64,000 nt of DNA from assembly GCF_002797315.1 (NCBI RefSeq), contig NZ_KZ454936.1, positions 867,133 to 931,132 of the forward strand, given 5' to 3'. This document shows, piece after piece, positions 54,184-62,352 of this stretch. Position numbers and translations under genes: made by a program. Origin of the DNA: Bacillus sp. FJAT-44742 (GTDB lineage: Bacteria; Bacillota; Bacilli; Bacillales; Marinococcaceae). Every line of letters begins with the position of its first letter. The stretch's first letter is position 1. Below the pieces are notes generated by a model. That model searched no databases and was not told the origin of the DNA. It saw nothing but the letters and a program-made list of their open reading frames with translations.

Positions 54184-54597
54184 ATGGAAATGAAATGGGA
54201 AGAGGATGAAACTATTACTGTGGATGCTTCGCTCCTTCTCTGGTTAAACGAACAGGCTGATTCACAGGGACAGGAAGAGCTCCTTTATGACTCCTTTCTA
54301 TTTTTCCTGCGAAAGATAGAAATGCATGAAACAATCAGGCTGGACCGCGACGGTTTTTTACACAGGCGCTTTTGGAAAGGAATTGAAGCGGCATTGTGTT
54401 ACCAGCTTTTAAGTAAACACAGGCGCCCGGGAGGTATCTCTTTATATCGTTTCATGGAGAAGGTGGCAGAGATGGAGCACTTCATTGTGAAAGAAGAGGG
54501 GCATGCAAGACTTTCTCAGCAAGGGAAGCAATTTTTACAGAAAAAAAAGCCCGTGCAGCAGAGTAAGATTCTTCGCTACATATGGCCGGTTCATTAA
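54184..54597 (+). CDS. Hypothetical protein
   Basis: A 137-residue soluble protein with AAAGGA before the ATG, ending in a basic region (GKQFLQKKKPVQQSKILRYIWPVH). It is rich in helix-forming residues (TITVDASLLLWLNEQADSQGQEELLYDSFLFFLRKIEMHETIRL). I do not recognise the family. It lies between the germination operon and the terminator shared with serA, so it may be expressed with the ger operon. Confidence 0.6.
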   Translation: MEMKWEEDETITVDASLLLWLNEQADSQGQEELLYDSFLFFLRKIEMHETIRLDRDGFLHRRFWKGIEAALCYQLLSKHRRPGGISLYRFMEKVAEMEHFIVKEEGHARLSQQGKQFLQKKKPVQQSKILRYIWPVH

Positions 54598-54616
54598 GGT
54601 ACCAAGTATAATAAAC

Positions 54617-54652
54617 AAACTCCCTTGCGCTAACCGCAAGGGAGTTTGTTTT
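54617..54652. terminator. Bidirectional terminator between the hypothetical gene and serA
   Basis: AAACTCCCTTGCG pairs perfectly with CGCAAGGGAGTTT over 13 bp (5-base loop), followed by TGTTTTG on the plus strand; the opposite strand is also T-rich. Confidence 0.9.
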
Positions 54653-54660
54653 GCAGGTAA

Positions 54661-56283
54661 TTACAATTCAATTTTATCAGAGTACGTGATTTCCTCAATA
54701 GAGGTTAAATCTTTAACAACCTCATCTGTAACCTCTTTGTCTACAGCAAGCATCATGATGGCATCTCCGCCTTCCTGCTGGCGTCCCACCTGCATGGTTG
54801 CGATGTTGACATTATGCTCTCCTAACAGCTGTCCCATTTTTCCGATGACCCCTGGTTTGTCAGAATGCTGAATGTAAATTAAGTGCCCGGTCGGATAAAA
54901 GTCAACGTTAAAATCATTGATACGGACAATTCGTGGGCCGTATTCTTTTACAAACGTTCCTTGAATCGTAAAGGTGCGTCCTTCTCCCTGAACAGTAGCT
55001 TTGATCAGGTTGGAATAGCCAACTGTATTTGTCAGGTACTTCTCACCAAAGATAATGCCTCGCTCTTTAGCAATAAGAGAAGCATTGACATCATTGACAG
55101 GTGCATCCACGCGATGGCTTAAAAACCCGGCCATAAGGGCTCTTGTCAAGACGGATGTATCCAGGTCAGCAACCTCTCCGCCGTATTGAACATCAATTTC
55201 CTGGACAGGTGTTTTCATTACCTGTGATAAAATATCTCCCATTTTTTTCGTTAGTTCATAATAAGGCCTGATCGTTTCATAAAGCTCTTTAGACATCGTA
55301 GGAAGGTTGATTGAATTAAGAGCAGGAAGTCCATCAAGGAAATTTACCACTTCTTCAGAAACCTGAGCAGCCACGTTTAACTGTGCTTCTTTTGTGGAAG
55401 CAGCTATATGAGGCGTTCCAATGACTTGTTCATGGGCAAGCAGCTTGTGGTTTGTAGCAGGTTCTTCTTCGTACACGTCCAGAGCCGCTCCTGCCACATG
55501 CCCGTTCTCGATATAATGCTCAAGAGCTTCTTCGTCAATAATACCGCCACGGGCACAGTTGATGAGGTACACGCCTTTTTTTGTTTTTGCAATATTTTCC
55601 ATGCCGAGAAGACCCTTTGTATCCTTTGTAAGCGGGGTGTGAACGGTAATGATATCAGCTTTGGACAGAAGCTCGTCTAAATCTACTGTGGTTACGCCGA
55701 GCTCTTCTGCACGTGATGTAGGCAAGTAAGGATCAAATACGAGAACTGACATTTCAAATCCCTTGGCACGCTTGGAAAGCTCAGTACCAATTCTCCCAAA
55801 ACCAACGATTCCCAGGGTTTTCCCACGAAGCTCGGTTCCCTGGAATCCTTTGCGGTTCCATTCACCATTTTTAATAGACATGGTGGCCTGTGGAACTTTG
55901 CGGGCTAAAGACATGATCATGGCAAACGTATGTTCAGCGGTGGAAATTGTGTTCCCTTCAGGAGCGTTAACCACCACTATTCCGCGTTTTGTTGCAGCAT
56001 CGATATCAATGTTATCAACACCGACACCAGCTCTAGCTATGATCTTTAAGTTCTTCATTTGGTCCATGAGTTCCGGGGTAACAGTCGTCGCACTCCGGAC
56101 AAGAAGAGCGTCATACACGGAAAGATCCTCTACTTCGTCAACTTTCTTTTCTACGCAATTTACATTTTCATTGCTGAGCAGAGGAACTAATCCTTCTTTG
56201 CTCATAGAGTCTGCTACGAGTATATTGTACAACTGACTCTTTCCTTTCTGTTGAGTTTGTTCAAGAACTGGCTGCTGAATCAT
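54661..56283 (-). CDS. serA: D-3-phosphoglycerate dehydrogenase
   Basis: A 540-residue enzyme. The substrate domain includes VRSATTVTPELM and ARAGVGVDNIDIDAATKRG. The Rossmann motif is GIVGFGRIGTELSKRA, catalytic His/Glu lie in NCARGGIIDEEAL and GTPHIAAST, and an intervening domain and a C-terminal ACT domain (LIYIQHSDKPGVIGKMGQLLGEHNVNIATMQVGR) follow. It begins serine synthesis. A TTG at residue 18 (56232) with AAAGGAAAG upstream gives the usual N terminus (MYNILVADS) and length of about 523, and may be the real start. The T-box lies upstream. Confidence 0.93.
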   Translation of the reverse strand: MIQQPVLEQTQQKGKSQLYNILVADSMSKEGLVPLLSNENVNCVEKKVDEVEDLSVYDALLVRSATTVTPELMDQMKNLKIIARAGVGVDNIDIDAATKRGIVVVNAPEGNTISTAEHTFAMIMSLARKVPQATMSIKNGEWNRKGFQGTELRGKTLGIVGFGRIGTELSKRAKGFEMSVLVFDPYLPTSRAEELGVTTVDLDELLSKADIITVHTPLTKDTKGLLGMENIAKTKKGVYLINCARGGIIDEEALEHYIENGHVAGAALDVYEEEPATNHKLLAHEQVIGTPHIAASTKEAQLNVAAQVSEEVVNFLDGLPALNSINLPTMSKELYETIRPYYELTKKMGDILSQVMKTPVQEIDVQYGGEVADLDTSVLTRALMAGFLSHRVDAPVNDVNASLIAKERGIIFGEKYLTNTVGYSNLIKATVQGEGRTFTIQGTFVKEYGPRIVRINDFNVDFYPTGHLIYIQHSDKPGVIGKMGQLLGEHNVNIATMQVGRQQEGGDAIMMLAVDKEVTDEVVKDLTSIEEITYSDKIEL

Positions 56284-56477
56284 TACCTCTCCACTCTCCT
56301 TTATTATATCTAAGCTATGCTAAGGGTATTTCATGCCTAAGCCTCGTGAACTGTAAACACTGGCCTCTGCATTGACTATAGCTTTGACCTTATCACACAA
56401 TATTGTGCTTTGGACATAGCCTGTATCTAAATAAGCATAAATTATGCAAATTCCTTTGGTTATGAAAGCGCTCCATT

Positions 56478-56767
56478 AAAAAACTTCCACCCCTCCACGA
56501 ATAATCGTGAGGGGCGGAAGTCCGCGGTACCACCCTCGTTCGCAGGAGATGCCTGCCTTAGGGAGCCTAAGCTCATAAGATAACGGTTTACCCGTTCACT
56601 TCTACTGTTATTCAAAGTGACTGCTCAGAAGGGCTATCGGAAAATTGGCATACCGGCTCTCACCACCGCCGGCTCTCTGGGATGACCAAAGTTTTCGTCA
56701 TTCTTCATCTTCGGATTTCATGTATCATATTGTCCATGACAGATAGACAGTTGTCTATCTCTTATTG
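56478..56767 (-). ncRNA. Serine T-box riboswitch upstream of serA
   Basis: On the minus strand: a stem I distal part AGAGAGCCGGCGGTGGTG with AGCCGGTA, the T-box sequence AACGAGGGTGGTACCGCG (56540-56521), and a terminator CTTCCGCCCCTCACGA paired with TCGTGGAGGGGTGGAAG then T6 (56520-56478). In the specifier region, TGAC pairs with GTCA, and AGC followed by A lies just before GTCA, at 56625-56623. AGC is a serine codon, so uncharged tRNA-Ser should permit serA transcription. Confidence 0.88.
56741..56760. repeat. 20-bp inverted repeat at the serA transcription start
   Basis: AGATAGACA, 2 bases, TGTCTATCT: a perfect 9-2-9 inverted repeat at about +7 to +27 of the serA transcript, upstream of stem I of the T-box. 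Confidence 0.7.
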
Positions 56768-56773
56768 TCTGAT

Positions 56774-56802
56774 AATTTAACACAAGGCTGGTTATCTGTC
56801 AA
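56774..56802 (-). promoter_or_regulatory. SigA promoter of the serA T-box transcript
   Basis: Read on the minus strand: TTGACA (56802-56797), 17 bases, TAAATT (56779-56774). The -35 is perfect and the -10 matches 4 of 6. The start would be near 56767. Confidence 0.75.
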
Positions 56803-56866
56803 TTCCCTCCTTCTCATTTTTGTTTAAGCTCATATACTTTTACATACATGAGAAAGGCGGGATAGT

Positions 56867-57973
56867 ATGGTATTTACTTATAAGACAACATCCGGTGATA
56901 CGTTAACGAAAGTTGCCAATCGTTTTCATATCAGGATAGAGGATCTGCTGGCAGCCAACAAGGAGATTCCTTCATCACACTCTTATCTTTATCCGGGAAG
57001 ACACCTCCTAATCCCGGACAATGCTTCTTCAACGAAAAGAAAAAAGTTATATCCATGCAGTGAGGAATACGGATGGAGAGAGCTTGATAATGATCGCAGA
57101 TTGCTGCAGAGTCAAACGATTAAAGGACTTAAGGTCGAGCAGATCGGCCAGTCTGTAATGAAGAAGCCCTTATGGCTGTTTAAGTATGGGAAAGGGCAGA
57201 AAAAAATTTTTCTTACAGGCACCTGGCATGGCAATGAGTGGATGAATTCGTGGCTTTTGATGAGTTTTTTAAAAACATTTATAAAAAAAGTAAATACAAA
57301 AGCTCCATGGCTCGGTTATTCTCCTCATAAGCTGTATCAAGACGCCACTTTGTTTATTGTTCCTTTAGTAAACCCTGATGGAGCAGAACTTGTTCAAGAA
57401 GGGCTGTCTAAAGGACATTCTCATTATGAACAGGTGGCTGCTATAAATGATGGCTGGTCCGACTTCAGGCATTGGTCAGCTAATATAAATGGAGTAGATT
57501 TAAATCACCAATGGCCAGCCGGCTGGAAGGAGGAGGCTAAAACAAGTCCAAAGCAGCCGTGGTACCGCCATTTCGGAGGGGTGAGCCCAATCAGTGAGCC
57601 TGAAAGTAAAAGCATATACTTGCTTACAATGAAAGAAGATTTTTCCCACGTGCTGGCATTTCATTCTCAAGGGCAGGAAATTTACTGGGGATACCGGGAT
57701 ATGGAACCTAAGGTGTGCAAAAATCTCGCTGAGAGGCTTGCCAGTGCCAGCTCTTATCACCCTGTAAAAACCGCTGCCAGTGCTGCCGGGTTTAAAGATT
57801 GGTTTATTAAAGAATGGAAGCGCCCCGGGTTTACCATTGAAACTGGCAACGGGAAAAATCCTCTTTCCTTTGACGCCTCACTGGAAATGTGGCTGAATAA
57901 TGTTCCTCTTATTTTAGAAAGTTTAACTTTTCCTTCTTTTTCTCCGCCGCTGGATAAATGGGAAAAGGAATAA
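56867..57973 (+). CDS. LysM - M14 zinc carboxypeptidase (ENP-like)
   Basis: A 368-residue protein: an N-terminal LysM module (about 1-51: YKTTSGDTLTKVANRFHIRIEDLLAANKEI), then an M14 domain. Zinc ligands are His121 and Glu124 (HGNE) and a His in the FHSQG motif; the catalytic Glu is in FTIETGNG. It resembles gamma-D-glutamyl-L-diamino acid endopeptidase I, which cleaves stem peptides in peptidoglycan. No signal peptide is seen. LysM plus no signal peptide fits a spore-lytic or mother-cell role; this is inference. It sits between serA and fer, where I do not recall a peptidase in B. subtilis. Confidence 0.82.
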   Translation: MVFTYKTTSGDTLTKVANRFHIRIEDLLAANKEIPSSHSYLYPGRHLLIPDNASSTKRKKLYPCSEEYGWRELDNDRRLLQSQTIKGLKVEQIGQSVMKKPLWLFKYGKGQKKIFLTGTWHGNEWMNSWLLMSFLKTFIKKVNTKAPWLGYSPHKLYQDATLFIVPLVNPDGAELVQEGLSKGHSHYEQVAAINDGWSDFRHWSANINGVDLNHQWPAGWKEEAKTSPKQPWYRHFGGVSPISEPESKSIYLLTMKEDFSHVLAFHSQGQEIYWGYRDMEPKVCKNLAERLASASSYHPVKTAASAAGFKDWFIKEWKRPGFTIETGNGKNPLSFDASLEMWLNNVPLILESLTFPSFSPPLDKWEKE

Positions 57974-58003
57974 AAAAAGCTCGTCTGCTGACGAGCTGCT
58001 TTT

Positions 58004-58006
<3 letters not shown>
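57972..58006. terminator. Bidirectional terminator between the M14 peptidase and ferredoxin genes
   Basis: GCTCGTC-TGCT-GACGAGC with A7 on the left and T6 on the right. Confidence 0.9.
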
Positions 58007-58273
<267 letters not shown>

Positions 58274-58477
58274 TTATATATAATTTATCCACGACTCTAT
58301 TGAATCTATCTACATGGATAACGTATTGATTTCTATTTCATATTGTATGCTTTCGTGATAAAATTTTCAACAGATAAACTTGAAAAAACCTTACAAGACG
58401 CCGATATAGTAGGCTTTGTTTATATTATAATTATTCCGACTGGAAATGAAGACTATTAAAAAAGGAAGGTGGTTTCT

Positions 58478-59545
58478 TTGGCAGAAAGGGTTTTATTCAG
58501 GCAGAAACTTCTTTTGTTTGTTCTTTTTCGCATTCAAGGAGACCGTACACTGCGATCCGCTTACCACCTTCTTACAGGGAAAAAAACAGCACAAACGATT
58601 CAAGATGGAAAGCTTTATCAGACGTTATTCTTATTTCAGTCACTTCCGGGTTACAGTGAAAGAGAATTTAACCAGGATGTTCATGATTTAGCGTTTCAAC
58701 AGAAGTACATAGTACTTTCACAAGACAGCGGCACATTAACCTCCAAAGGAAAGGAAAAGGTTAATGAACTCGTTTCTCATCCTCCTTGGTCTAACCATTA
58801 CAATGGCTGGCTATACGAAAAAGCGGCTTCTATATTGTGGCAAAGGCTTTCTCTTTTTGTTCAGGCTTTGTCGTTCGGTTTAAAAAAAGATTCTTACTAC
58901 ATTCCAGTAACTAACAACCATGATGTGCTCACGTGGGTGAAAGAAGAGTGGAAAAGAAAACCTGATAAAGAAGCTTCGGCAGAGACCTTGTTTCAAGAAT
59001 TACATAAGCTTTTATGCACACTCGAAAAACTGGACTCAGATATATTTGTTTCAAGGTTAAGCGGATGGAAAGCCCCTGGTCTGACCTTTGGCCAATGTGC
59101 TTCAACATTTGACATTGAAAGCTCTGAAGCCAGGTTCCGTTTTAATGGTGTACTTCATTATCTGATTAAGGAAGGATCTGCCCGACCTTGGTCATATCCA
59201 TTTTTATATTCTATTATCAAGGACATTGAAAACAGCCAGGGGCTTACAGCAACTGCCCTAAAGACAAAAGAACTTCTTTTGCAGAAAAAGAGTAAAGAGG
59301 AAATATCCGTTATACGAGGGCTGCGGCCAAGTACAATAGAAGACCATATTGTTGAAATTAGTTCTCACGATCCGTCGTTTTTAATTGATACATATGTCTC
59401 TGAACAGCTGCAAAAAGAAATTGTTCAAGCGTCGATGCGCAGACAGACGAAAAAACTGAAAATAATCAAAGAGGAAGTCGGAGCAGGGGTTACTTACTTT
59501 CAGATTCGGCTGGCCCTCGCACAGGGGGAAAGACATGGGATTTGA
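58478..59545 (+). CDS. ypbB: YpbB-like helix-turn-helix protein
   Basis: A 355-residue protein (RVLFRQKLLLFVLFRIQGDRTLRSAYHLLTGKKTAQTIQDGKLYQ at the N terminus) with a C-terminal helix-turn-helix_40 domain (LLQKKSKEEISVIRGLRPSTIEDHIVEIS). The TTG at 58478 is chosen because AGGAAGG is 8 bases upstream. It overlaps recQ by 11 bases, so the two proteins probably act together. In B. subtilis ypbB lies upstream of the recS (ypbC) helicase gene. The partner function is not known. Confidence 0.85.
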   Translation: MAERVLFRQKLLLFVLFRIQGDRTLRSAYHLLTGKKTAQTIQDGKLYQTLFLFQSLPGYSEREFNQDVHDLAFQQKYIVLSQDSGTLTSKGKEKVNELVSHPPWSNHYNGWLYEKAASILWQRLSLFVQALSFGLKKDSYYIPVTNNHDVLTWVKEEWKRKPDKEASAETLFQELHKLLCTLEKLDSDIFVSRLSGWKAPGLTFGQCASTFDIESSEARFRFNGVLHYLIKEGSARPWSYPFLYSIIKDIENSQGLTATALKTKELLLQKKSKEEISVIRGLRPSTIEDHIVEISSHDPSFLIDTYVSEQLQKEIVQASMRRQTKKLKIIKEEVGAGVTYFQIRLALAQGERHGI

Positions 59546-61061
59546 GCTTGAGGATGCTTTAAAGAAATGGTTCGGCTATGAAGAGTTCAGGCAGGGGCAA
59601 AAGCAAATTGTACAGAATATTTTTGACGGGAACGATGTCTTTGCCATGCTTCCGACTGGTTCAGGGAAATCCCTCTGTTATCAGCTTCCCGCTCTTATAA
59701 AAGAAGGAACGGCTGTCATAGTATCCCCTCTTTTGGCTCTGATGGACAATCAAGTACAAGAGTTGAAGCAGCAAGGGATAAAATCAGTGACAGCTATTAA
59801 CAGCTTTCTCAGTCATGAGGAAAAAAAGGAGAAAATAAGGGAACTCCCCTTTCATAAAATCGTTTATTTGTCACCGGAAACATTGACCCAGGAATGGGTA
59901 CTTTCCCGCCTTGAAAACATGAATATTTCTTTGTTTGCCGTGGATGAAGCCCATTGTATATCGCAATGGGGGCATGAATTTCGAACTCACTATTTACGAC
60001 TTGGTGAAGTGAGAAAAAGGATTGGAAACCCACCATGCCTGGCATTAACTGCCACAGCCACTCCTAAAGTCCAGAAGGATATTGTGACACAGCTTCAGTT
60101 AGAGAAGGCTGTGCATTTCATTCACCCCATAGACAGGCCTAATATTGCCCTTTTTGTTGAGAAACACACAGGCGAGCATGGCAAAGAAAAAAAACTTATC
60201 GAATGGATAGAGAATCTTCCTGGGCCGGGAATGGTCTATATCTCTTCGCGAAAGAAAGCGGAGAAGCTGGCACAGCTTATTAGGGAAAAAACCTCAAAAA
60301 CAACAGCATCTTATCATGGAGGGTTGAGTAATGAAGACCGCCTGTTGATTCAGCAGCAATTTTTATCCTCTTCCTTAGATGTCATATGCTGTACAAGCGC
60401 TTTTGGCATGGGCATTAATAAACCTGACATTGGTTTTGTTATTCATTACCAATACCCAACAAACCTTGAATCCTTTATTCAGGAGATAGGGAGAGCCGGA
60501 AGAGACGGAAGGCAAAGTGTATCCCTGCTGCTTGTAAGCCCAGAAGATGGCGATATTCCTGCCTTGCTGATTGAAAATGAATTTCCCCCTAAAGAGGAAT
60601 ATCTTGCCGTTTTAGATAATATCGTCAACAACCATTCCTGCAAGCAGATCACAGAGGAAGTACTCATGCAACAGTACGGAATGGAGGAAACCCACGCACG
60701 CTTTCTTCACTTTTACTTACGTTTCTTTCAGATCATAGATGCTACCTCCATTCTCACGACTCATAATGTGACAGAGATAGGAAGAATACTGGAAAATCAG
60801 ATTGTGAAAAGAAAACGAGTGAAATATAGTCAACTTCGGCAAATGGAAACATGGATTCACGAAAAGGGGTGCCGTCGGGAAGGCCTTTTAAAAGTATTTA
60901 ATGAGACGATGAAGTCTGAGCGGCCAGCTATTTGCTGTGATGAATGCGGTCACGATCCTCCTGAAAGCGAAACAACTGAACAAAAAGCCGAAACAACTGA
61001 ACAAAAAGCCGAAACAATTTTTCAGTGGCATGCACGTTTACGCCACATACTGCACCAATAA
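59535..61061 (+). CDS. recQ: RecQ family DNA helicase (RecS type)
   Basis: A 508-residue superfamily-2 helicase: motif 0 WFGYEEFRQGQKQI, motif I MLPTGSGKSLCYQLP, motif II DEAHC, motif III LTATATP, motif VI QEIGRAGRDG. A zinc-binding-like Cys cluster CCDECGHDPPE comes near the end. HRDC is absent, so it matches the shorter RecS (YpbC) helicase of B. subtilis rather than the longer RecQ. The C terminus has a 7-residue tandem repeat (ETTEQKA twice, then ETI). Confidence 0.91.
   Translation: MGFELEDALKKWFGYEEFRQGQKQIVQNIFDGNDVFAMLPTGSGKSLCYQLPALIKEGTAVIVSPLLALMDNQVQELKQQGIKSVTAINSFLSHEEKKEKIRELPFHKIVYLSPETLTQEWVLSRLENMNISLFAVDEAHCISQWGHEFRTHYLRLGEVRKRIGNPPCLALTATATPKVQKDIVTQLQLEKAVHFIHPIDRPNIALFVEKHTGEHGKEKKLIEWIENLPGPGMVYISSRKKAEKLAQLIREKTSKTTASYHGGLSNEDRLLIQQQFLSSSLDVICCTSAFGMGINKPDIGFVIHYQYPTNLESFIQEIGRAGRDGRQSVSLLLVSPEDGDIPALLIENEFPPKEEYLAVLDNIVNNHSCKQITEEVLMQQYGMEETHARFLHFYLRFFQIIDATSILTTHNVTEIGRILENQIVKRKRVKYSQLRQMETWIHEKGCRREGLLKVFNETMKSERPAICCDECGHDPPESETTEQKAETTEQKAETIFQWHARLRHILHQ
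60969..61010 (+). repeat. Tandem 21-bp repeat in the 3' end of the RecQ-family gene
   Basis: Two exact copies of a 21-base unit at 60969-60989 and 60990-61010, followed by the first 7-8 bases of a third. Encodes ETTEQKA ETTEQKA ET. Confidence 0.9.
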
Positions 61062-61157
61062 CAGTCATTTTCAAGAAAAAGGAGAGTAAATCCAGCTCAA
61101 CGTAAACCAGGGCATGAAAGAGGGTAAATCATTTCTAAACAATAGAGGTGAATATTC

Positions 61158-61388
61158 ATGATAAAAAGCGCGCGCTCTCGAAGGATGCAACAAGATAATG
61201 TGTCCCTTCATTTGAATGACCACAGCTATGACGAAGTCAACAACGAATCTCTTCCTCCCAGGAGTGAAGCTCATAGAAATAAGAAAGTCAAAAAGAAAAA
61301 TAGTCATTTTTCTCTCATAAATTTGTTGTTTATATTATTTATATTGATCGTACTCCTTGGTTTAAGTTCCTTTATCTGGTATGAATAA
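61158..61388 (+). CDS. Small single-TM protein at the ypbE position
   Basis: A 76-residue protein with a charged N terminus (VNNESLPPRSEAHRNKKVKKKN) and a C-terminal TM (about 53-74, INLLFILFILIVLLGLSSFIWY). AGAGGTGA site before the ATG. In B. subtilis the gene between recS and ypbF is ypbE, which adds a C-terminal LysM domain after the TM. Here the LysM part is missing, and no LysM-coding remnant is apparent in the 75 bases downstream. It may be a truncated form or a different family. Confidence 0.65.
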   Translation: MIKSARSRRMQQDNVSLHLNDHSYDEVNNESLPPRSEAHRNKKVKKKNSHFSLINLLFILFILIVLLGLSSFIWYE

Positions 61389-61463
61389 TCTCTCCTATGC
61401 CATCTCTCTGAATGTATAATTCCTAAACTCTCCAAATAAAGTGTAGAGTGGAGGAGGTGGGAA

Positions 61464-61919
61464 ATGGAGCAAAAGACAGCTGAAAAATTAAATGAGGTTG
61501 ATATTTCGCCTATGGCTGAAACGTTGTTACTGGAATTAGTATCTAGAAAAGAAAAAGAAAAGGCAGCTGTTGTCCTGGTTAAAAGAGCAGGAATCCTTAC
61601 AATGGTCAGCATGGCAGTCCTGCTCTTATCAATTTTTTACATGCAAAGCCAGGGGCACAATGAGGTTTTACAAAATATTCTTATGCTGTTTACCGTATGG
61701 TGGGGTCAGCTGGCGGCTGTCAGCTGCATTCTTGGTGCAGGGACACTGATCACAGGGAAAAGAAAACTTGTGAAAGCCGAGGAAGAGTTTGAAAAGCTTC
61801 GCGAAGAATTAATTCAAAGAAGTGAAGAGCTTTGGGACACAAAGGAAAGATGGGAAACAAGGCATGAGTTGTTTTCATGCTTACAGGAAAACTATGATAT
61901 TAACCTGTTTCATTTATGA
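61464..61919 (+). CDS. ypbF: YpbF-like DUF2663 membrane protein
   Basis: A 151-residue protein with two hydrophobic segments (about 43-60 and 75-98), a charged coiled coil (about 104-135, KRKLVKAEEEFEKLREELIQRSEELWDTKERWETRHELF) and the terminal motif ENYDINLFHL. Length and layout fit YpbF (DUF2663). GAGGAGG site before the ATG. Unknown function. Confidence 0.78.
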   Translation: MEQKTAEKLNEVDISPMAETLLLELVSRKEKEKAAVVLVKRAGILTMVSMAVLLLSIFYMQSQGHNEVLQNILMLFTVWWGQLAAVSCILGAGTLITGKRKLVKAEEEFEKLREELIQRSEELWDTKERWETRHELFSCLQENYDINLFHL

Positions 61920-61940
61920 TCCAACAGAAGGGAAGCCCGT

Positions 61941-61977
61941 GAAAAAAGAACCGTGTCCAAATGGAACGGTTCTTTTT
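61941..61977. terminator. Bidirectional terminator between ypbF and the minus-strand 76-residue gene
   Basis: AAAAAGAACCGT pairs with ACGGTTCTTTTT over 12 bp. It is flanked by A-run and T-run and touches the stop region of the minus gene. Confidence 0.88.
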
Positions 61978-62206
61978 ATAGGGTTGAATGATCCACAGGC
62001 TGGTGACCGAAGAACACAAACCGCTTTCGGTTATAACATGTATTCGCTATGGATACTGATAAATTGGAAAAAGATTCAATTTGGCCAAATGCTACCGTGG
62101 TATTTTGCATCGTGCAGAATACTTCTACCGGAAGTCCAAGTTTTTCATTGTATCGTAAATCGTCGTTAGTAAATAGAGACCGATGTTTTATTTTAGTAAG
62201 TATCAT
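61976..62206 (-). CDS. Uncharacterised 76-residue protein under a cre site
   Basis: MILTKIKHRSLFTNDDLRYN followed by PVEVFCTMQNTTVAFGQIESFSNLSVSIANTCYNRKRFVFFG. An excellent ribosome binding site AAGGAGGAGG lies 6 bases before the ATG, a SigA-type promoter and an exact cre site lie just upstream, and a bidirectional terminator follows. Together these make it a real gene despite its size. It has no TM segment or signal peptide. I do not recognise the family. Confidence 0.75.
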   Translation of the reverse strand: MILTKIKHRSLFTNDDLRYNEKLGLPVEVFCTMQNTTVAFGQIESFSNLSVSIANTCYNRKRFVFFGHQPVDHSTL

Positions 62207-62236
62207 TTGTTCCTCCTCCTTCGAACAAAAACGTAA

Positions 62237-62251
62237 TTGTAAGCGCTCACT
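62237..62251 (-). promoter_or_regulatory. cre site (CcpA operator) at the transcription start of the 76-residue gene
   Basis: TTGTAAGCGCTCACT on the plus strand matches the CcpA consensus WTGNAANCGNWNNCW at all defined positions. It lies at about -3 to +12 relative to the predicted start of the minus-strand transcript, 31 to 45 bases before its ATG. That position gives carbon catabolite repression in Bacillus. Confidence 0.8.
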
Positions 62252-62254
62252 AAC

Positions 62255-62283
62255 AGTGTAAACTAAATTGATTGAAAATTCAA
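62255..62283 (-). promoter_or_regulatory. SigA promoter of the 76-residue minus-strand gene
   Basis: Read on the minus strand: TTGAAT (62283-62278), 17 bases, TACACT (62260-62255). Four of six matches in each box, with ideal spacing. Confidence 0.6.
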
Positions 62284-62352
62284 TAAAGTTAGCAAATTAT
62301 CTTCCATATATTTCAATTTTACAAGGGAGCTCATGAAGGAGGGGGAACGATG

